A stretch of DNA of 8,711 nt, taken from the NCBI GenBank assembly GCA_903885415.1, contig CAISIP010000105.1, positions 1 through 8,711 of the forward strand. Reading direction: 5' to 3'. The DNA comes from an uncultured beta proteobacterium. GTDB lineage: Bacteria > Pseudomonadota > Gammaproteobacteria > Burkholderiales > Burkholderiaceae_C. A program made the position numbers and the translations under genes. The notes under the pieces were generated by a model, which did no database searches, had not been told where the DNA came from, and saw only the letters and a list, made by a program, of their open reading frames with translations. Of the stretch, positions 6,572 through 8,711 are shown in pieces. Within the stretch, counting starts at the first letter, position 1. Each line of letters opens with the position of its first letter.

Positions 6572-7304
6572 GGTGTTGATCGTCGACGATGAGGCGCTTG
6601 CGCGGGCGCGCCTGCGCAGCCTGTTGGCCGAGATACCGGAGCCGATGGTGCGGGTCGACGCCGAGGCGGCCAGCGCGGCGCAGGCGCTGGAACTGCTGCG
6701 CCACCAGCGCTTCGATTTGGCACTAGTTGACATTCACATGCCGGGCCGCGACGGAATGGGGCTGGCGCGGGAGCTGCGCGCATTGCCCGAGGCGCCAGCC
6801 CTGGTCTTCGTCAGTGCGCACGAAGAGCATGCGCTACGCGCCTTTGAACTCGACGCAGTGGATTACCTGAGCAAACCGGTGCGGCGCGAGCGACTCCGGC
6901 TGGCATTGCACAAGACCGAGCGGCATCTGCGGGCGACGCGCGGCATGCAGGGCGGCGCACCAGGCCAATTTCTGGGCATTCAGGACCGGGGTCGAAGCGA
7001 GCGGCTGCCGTTGGAAGACGTTGTGTACCTCAGGGCCGAACTCAAGTACATCACGGTGCGCACCGCTGGGCGCAGCTACATATTGGAGGGCTCGCTGAAC
7101 GAGCTTGAAGAGCGCTTCGGTACATCGATGCTGCGCATCCACCGTAACACGCTGGTGTTGCGCCAGGCGGCCCGCGCGCTGGAAAGACGTCGCGATGCGC
7201 AAGGCCCGCGTTGGGCGCTGCGCTTGCAGGGGCTCGACGAATGGCTTAGCGTGTCGCGCCGTGCGTTGGGCGCCGTGCGCGAATTGCTCGGCGACCGATC
7301 CTGA
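6564..7304 (+). CDS. algR: LytTR-family response regulator, AlgR-like
   Basis: 246 residues with two domains. Residues 1 to about 120 form a receiver: LIVDDEALARARL with Asp8 and Asp9, the phosphate-accepting Asp56 in LALVDIHMPGRDG, Ser84 in FVSAHEEHAL and Lys104 in DYLSKPVRRE, all in the expected places. Residues from about 140 to the end form a LytTR DNA-binding domain, with LEDVVYLRAELKYITVRT, SYILEGSLNELEERF and LRIHRNTLVLRQA as typical landmarks. It is the partner of the upstream kinase and should act as a phosphorylation-controlled transcription factor on DNA. In P. aeruginosa AlgR controls alginate, twitching and virulence genes; the regulon here cannot be inferred, and I saw no copy of the AlgR consensus in the window. 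Start: ATG 6564, with an adjacent in-frame GTG at 6561 as alternative. The Shine-Dalgarno is weak (GGG at 6556-6558), consistent with coupling to the kinase. Confidence 0.92.
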   Translation: MLRVLIVDDEALARARLRSLLAEIPEPMVRVDAEAASAAQALELLRHQRFDLALVDIHMPGRDGMGLARELRALPEAPALVFVSAHEEHALRAFELDAVDYLSKPVRRERLRLALHKTERHLRATRGMQGGAPGQFLGIQDRGRSERLPLEDVVYLRAELKYITVRTAGRSYILEGSLNELEERFGTSMLRIHRNTLVLRQAARALERRRDAQGPRWALRLQGLDEWLSVSRRALGAVRELLGDRS

Positions 7305-7321
7305 ACGCTGCCGGCCCGAAT

Positions 7322-7342
7322 GGCGGGTCGCACCGGCCCGCC
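7322..7342 (+). terminator. GC hairpin after the response regulator gene
   Basis: GGCGGG (7322-7327) and CCCGCC (7337-7342) form a 6-bp all-GC stem with a 9-nt loop, 18 nt after the regulator stop codon. No T-tract follows, so it is a weak terminator candidate that would separate the regulator from hemC only partly. Confidence 0.3.
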
Positions 7343-7362
7343 GGAAACCGCCAAATGCTGCG

Positions 7363-7371
7363 TGCTAGCAT
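7363..7371 (+). promoter_or_regulatory. Candidate extended -10 promoter for hemC
   Basis: TGCTAGCAT (7363-7371) fits the extended -10 form TGN followed by a TATAAT-like hexamer (TAGCAT, 4 of 6), 36 nt before the hemC start. No good -35 is present, as is common for extended -10 promoters. The same bases form an 8-bp palindrome TGCTAGCA and lie inside ATGCT-N7-AGCAT (7355-7371). A further 10-bp palindrome GGTTGCAACC is at 7377-7386. This could be a promoter, an operator or chance. Confidence 0.3.
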
Positions 7372-7407
7372 CCCGCGGTTGCAACCCTTTATCAAGAGCC
7401 CAGAATC

Positions 7408-8373
7408 GTGACCTCGCCCACCCATGACACGCTGGTGATCGCCACCCGCGAGAGCCGCTTGGCGCTGTGGCAGGCCCAGCACGTGCAGGCGCTGCTGGAG
7501 GGCCTGGGTCACCGGGTCGAGTTGCTTGGGATGACCACCCGCGGCGATCAGATTCTGGATCGTTCCCTGAGCAAGGTTGGCGGCAAAGGCTTGTTCGTGA
7601 AGGAGCTTGAAGTCGCGCTCGAAGAGGGGCGCGCCGACCTAGCCGTGCATTCGCTCAAAGACGTCCCGATGGAGTTGCCGGCTGGCTTCGTGCTGGCCTG
7701 CGTGATGGAGCGTGAGGACCCGCGCGACGCTTTGGTGTCCAACGCCTGCGCCAGCCTGGCCGACTTGCCGCCATGCGCTGTGGTGGGTACTTCGAGCCTG
7801 CGTCGGGTGGTGCTTTTGCGCGACGCTTTTGCGCAACTTGGCCGATCCGATATCCGCATTGAGCCGCTGCGTGGCAATCTGGATACTCGCTTGCGCAAGC
7901 TCGATGAAGGCGCTTTTGACGGCATTGTCTTGGCTGCCGCTGGGCTCAAGCGCCTGGGACTGGAAGAGCGCATCCGGATGGCTTTTGATCCGGACCAGAT
8001 GCTGCCTGCAGCCGGGCAGGGTGCGTTGGCAATCGAGGTGATGGGGCACCGGCACGATCTGCTGGCTGCGCTGGCGCCGCTGGCGCATCAGGCCAGCTGG
8101 CTTGCTGTTGCCGCCGAGCGCGCAGTCAGTCATGCGATGGGAGGAAGTTGCTCCATGCCGCTGGCGGCCCACGCGGTTTGGAGCGGTGACACGCTGCGAC
8201 TAGAGGCGGCTTGGGGGCAGGTTCCGCAAGACAACGAAGGCGCAAGTCCGGTGCTGCCGCTGGTTCGCGCCAGCGCTGCGGCCAGGGTCGAGACGCCCGA
8301 GCAGGCGCGCGCGATGGGTCTGCAGGTGGCGAACCGCCTGTGTCTAGGTGGCGCCATCAAGTCGCAAGCTTAG
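7408..8373 (+). CDS. hemC: Porphobilinogen deaminase (hydroxymethylbilane synthase)
   Basis: 321 residues, slightly longer than the common 305-315. It joins four porphobilinogen molecules into the linear tetrapyrrole hydroxymethylbilane in the cytoplasm, for heme and related cofactors. Motifs visible are IATRESRLALWQAQHV at the N-terminus, SKVGGKGLFVKELE, AVHSLKDVP with catalytic Asp85, GTSSLRRVVLLR, PLRGNLDTRLRKL, LPAAGQGALAIE, and GGSCSMPLAAHA with Cys248, which binds the dipyrromethane cofactor. All key residues are present, so the enzyme should be active. The start is GTG 7408, with AAGAG at 7394-7398 as a modest ribosome binding site; a nearby ATG at 7423 is out of frame. It lies 103 nt after the response regulator and 22 nt before hemD, with which it is probably cotranscribed. 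Confidence 0.97.
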   Translation: MTSPTHDTLVIATRESRLALWQAQHVQALLEGLGHRVELLGMTTRGDQILDRSLSKVGGKGLFVKELEVALEEGRADLAVHSLKDVPMELPAGFVLACVMEREDPRDALVSNACASLADLPPCAVVGTSSLRRVVLLRDAFAQLGRSDIRIEPLRGNLDTRLRKLDEGAFDGIVLAAAGLKRLGLEERIRMAFDPDQMLPAAGQGALAIEVMGHRHDLLAALAPLAHQASWLAVAAERAVSHAMGGSCSMPLAAHAVWSGDTLRLEAAWGQVPQDNEGASPVLPLVRASAAARVETPEQARAMGLQVANRLCLGGAIKSQA

Positions 8374-8395
8374 GCCAGGGGATCGGGCCAGGCCG

Positions 8396-8711
8396 ATGCG
8401 CGTCATCGTCACCCGTCCCGAGCGCGACGCGCACCGTTGGGTTGAGGCTCTGTCGCGGCGCGGAGTCGACGCAATCGCGCTGCCGCTGATCCGCATCGAA
8501 GCGCTTGGCGATGCGGCCTCGCTGGCGCAGTTGCGCGCGGCCTGGCACCGCCTACCGGACTATGCGGCGCTGATGTTCGTTAGCGCCTCCGCAGTGGCGT
8601 ATTTCTTTGCGCAGCGCCCTTCCCTTGATCGCGGGCTTGACGTCCATCCGGACCTGACACCGCGGTTCTGGGCTACCGGGCCTGCAACGGCTGCTGCCTT
8701 GCTGCGTAGGG
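8396..8711 (+). CDS. hemD: Uroporphyrinogen-III synthase, 5' part, cut off by window edge
   Basis: 105 complete codons are visible in an open frame running off the window. HemD closes and inverts ring D of hydroxymethylbilane to give uroporphyrinogen III, using the product of the preceding HemC. The N-terminus MRVIVTRPERDAHRWVEALSRRGVDAIALPLIRIEAL is typical of the family: a VTRP strand followed by the pattern ending in PLIRIE. LMFVSASAVAYFF and FWATGPATAAAL match the later FTSxNAV and AxGxxTA positions of the fold. Family conservation is low, so position after hemC is an important part of the call. Start ATG 8396; the purine-rich AGGGGA at 8377-8382 is a rather distant ribosome binding site. 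Whether the gene is fused to a HemX domain downstream, as in some betaproteobacteria, cannot be seen. Confidence 0.93.
   Translation, partial: MRVIVTRPERDAHRWVEALSRRGVDAIALPLIRIEALGDAASLAQLRAAWHRLPDYAALMFVSASAVAYFFAQRPSLDRGLDVHPDLTPRFWATGPATAAALLRR

Overview
The window is GC-rich, densely coded and bacterial. The gene families and their order point to a betaproteobacterium, most likely Burkholderiales. The main reasons are the argH / AlgZ-AlgR-type two-component pair / hemC / hemD order, and a DNA polymerase IV carrying the extended stretch after its first motif that I associate with this group. The genus cannot be fixed from the sequence alone. I see no tRNA, rRNA, CRISPR array, insertion sequence, phage gene or attachment site.

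Layout from left to right. (1) Positions 1-804, minus strand: the N-terminal part of DNA polymerase IV (dinB), cut by the window edge. (2) 805-953: a divergent intergenic region with a strong inverted repeat. (3) 954-1811, plus strand: a short, divergent protein of the aspartate/ornithine carbamoyltransferase fold, with several catalytic motifs altered. (4) 1866-5405, minus strand: argH (argininosuccinate lyase), then an LldD-type FMN-dependent alpha-hydroxy-acid dehydrogenase, then an EamA/DMT-family membrane transporter. All three are co-directional with short gaps (61 and 14 nt), so probably one transcription unit led by argH. (5) 5499-7304, plus strand: a LytS/AlgZ-type membrane histidine kinase followed by a LytTR (AlgR-type) response regulator. 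(6) 7408-8711, plus strand: hemC and the start of hemD, adjacent genes of tetrapyrrole synthesis.

How the parts relate. ArgH performs the last step of arginine synthesis. The kinase and regulator form one signalling pair. HemC and HemD act in sequence to make uroporphyrinogen III. The order argH - divergent algZ-algR - hemC - hemD matches the arrangement known from Pseudomonas aeruginosa, so it is an old conserved neighbourhood rather than a recent island.

I found no convincing new multi-gene system. The points most worth a second look are two proteins with altered active sites. The carbamoyltransferase-like protein has changed phosphate-binding and HCLP motifs and a shortened second domain. 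The LldD-like enzyme has threonine (residue 253) where the family has its conserved flavin-contacting lysine. The non-ATG start implied for dinB and several hairpins in intergenic regions are secondary points.
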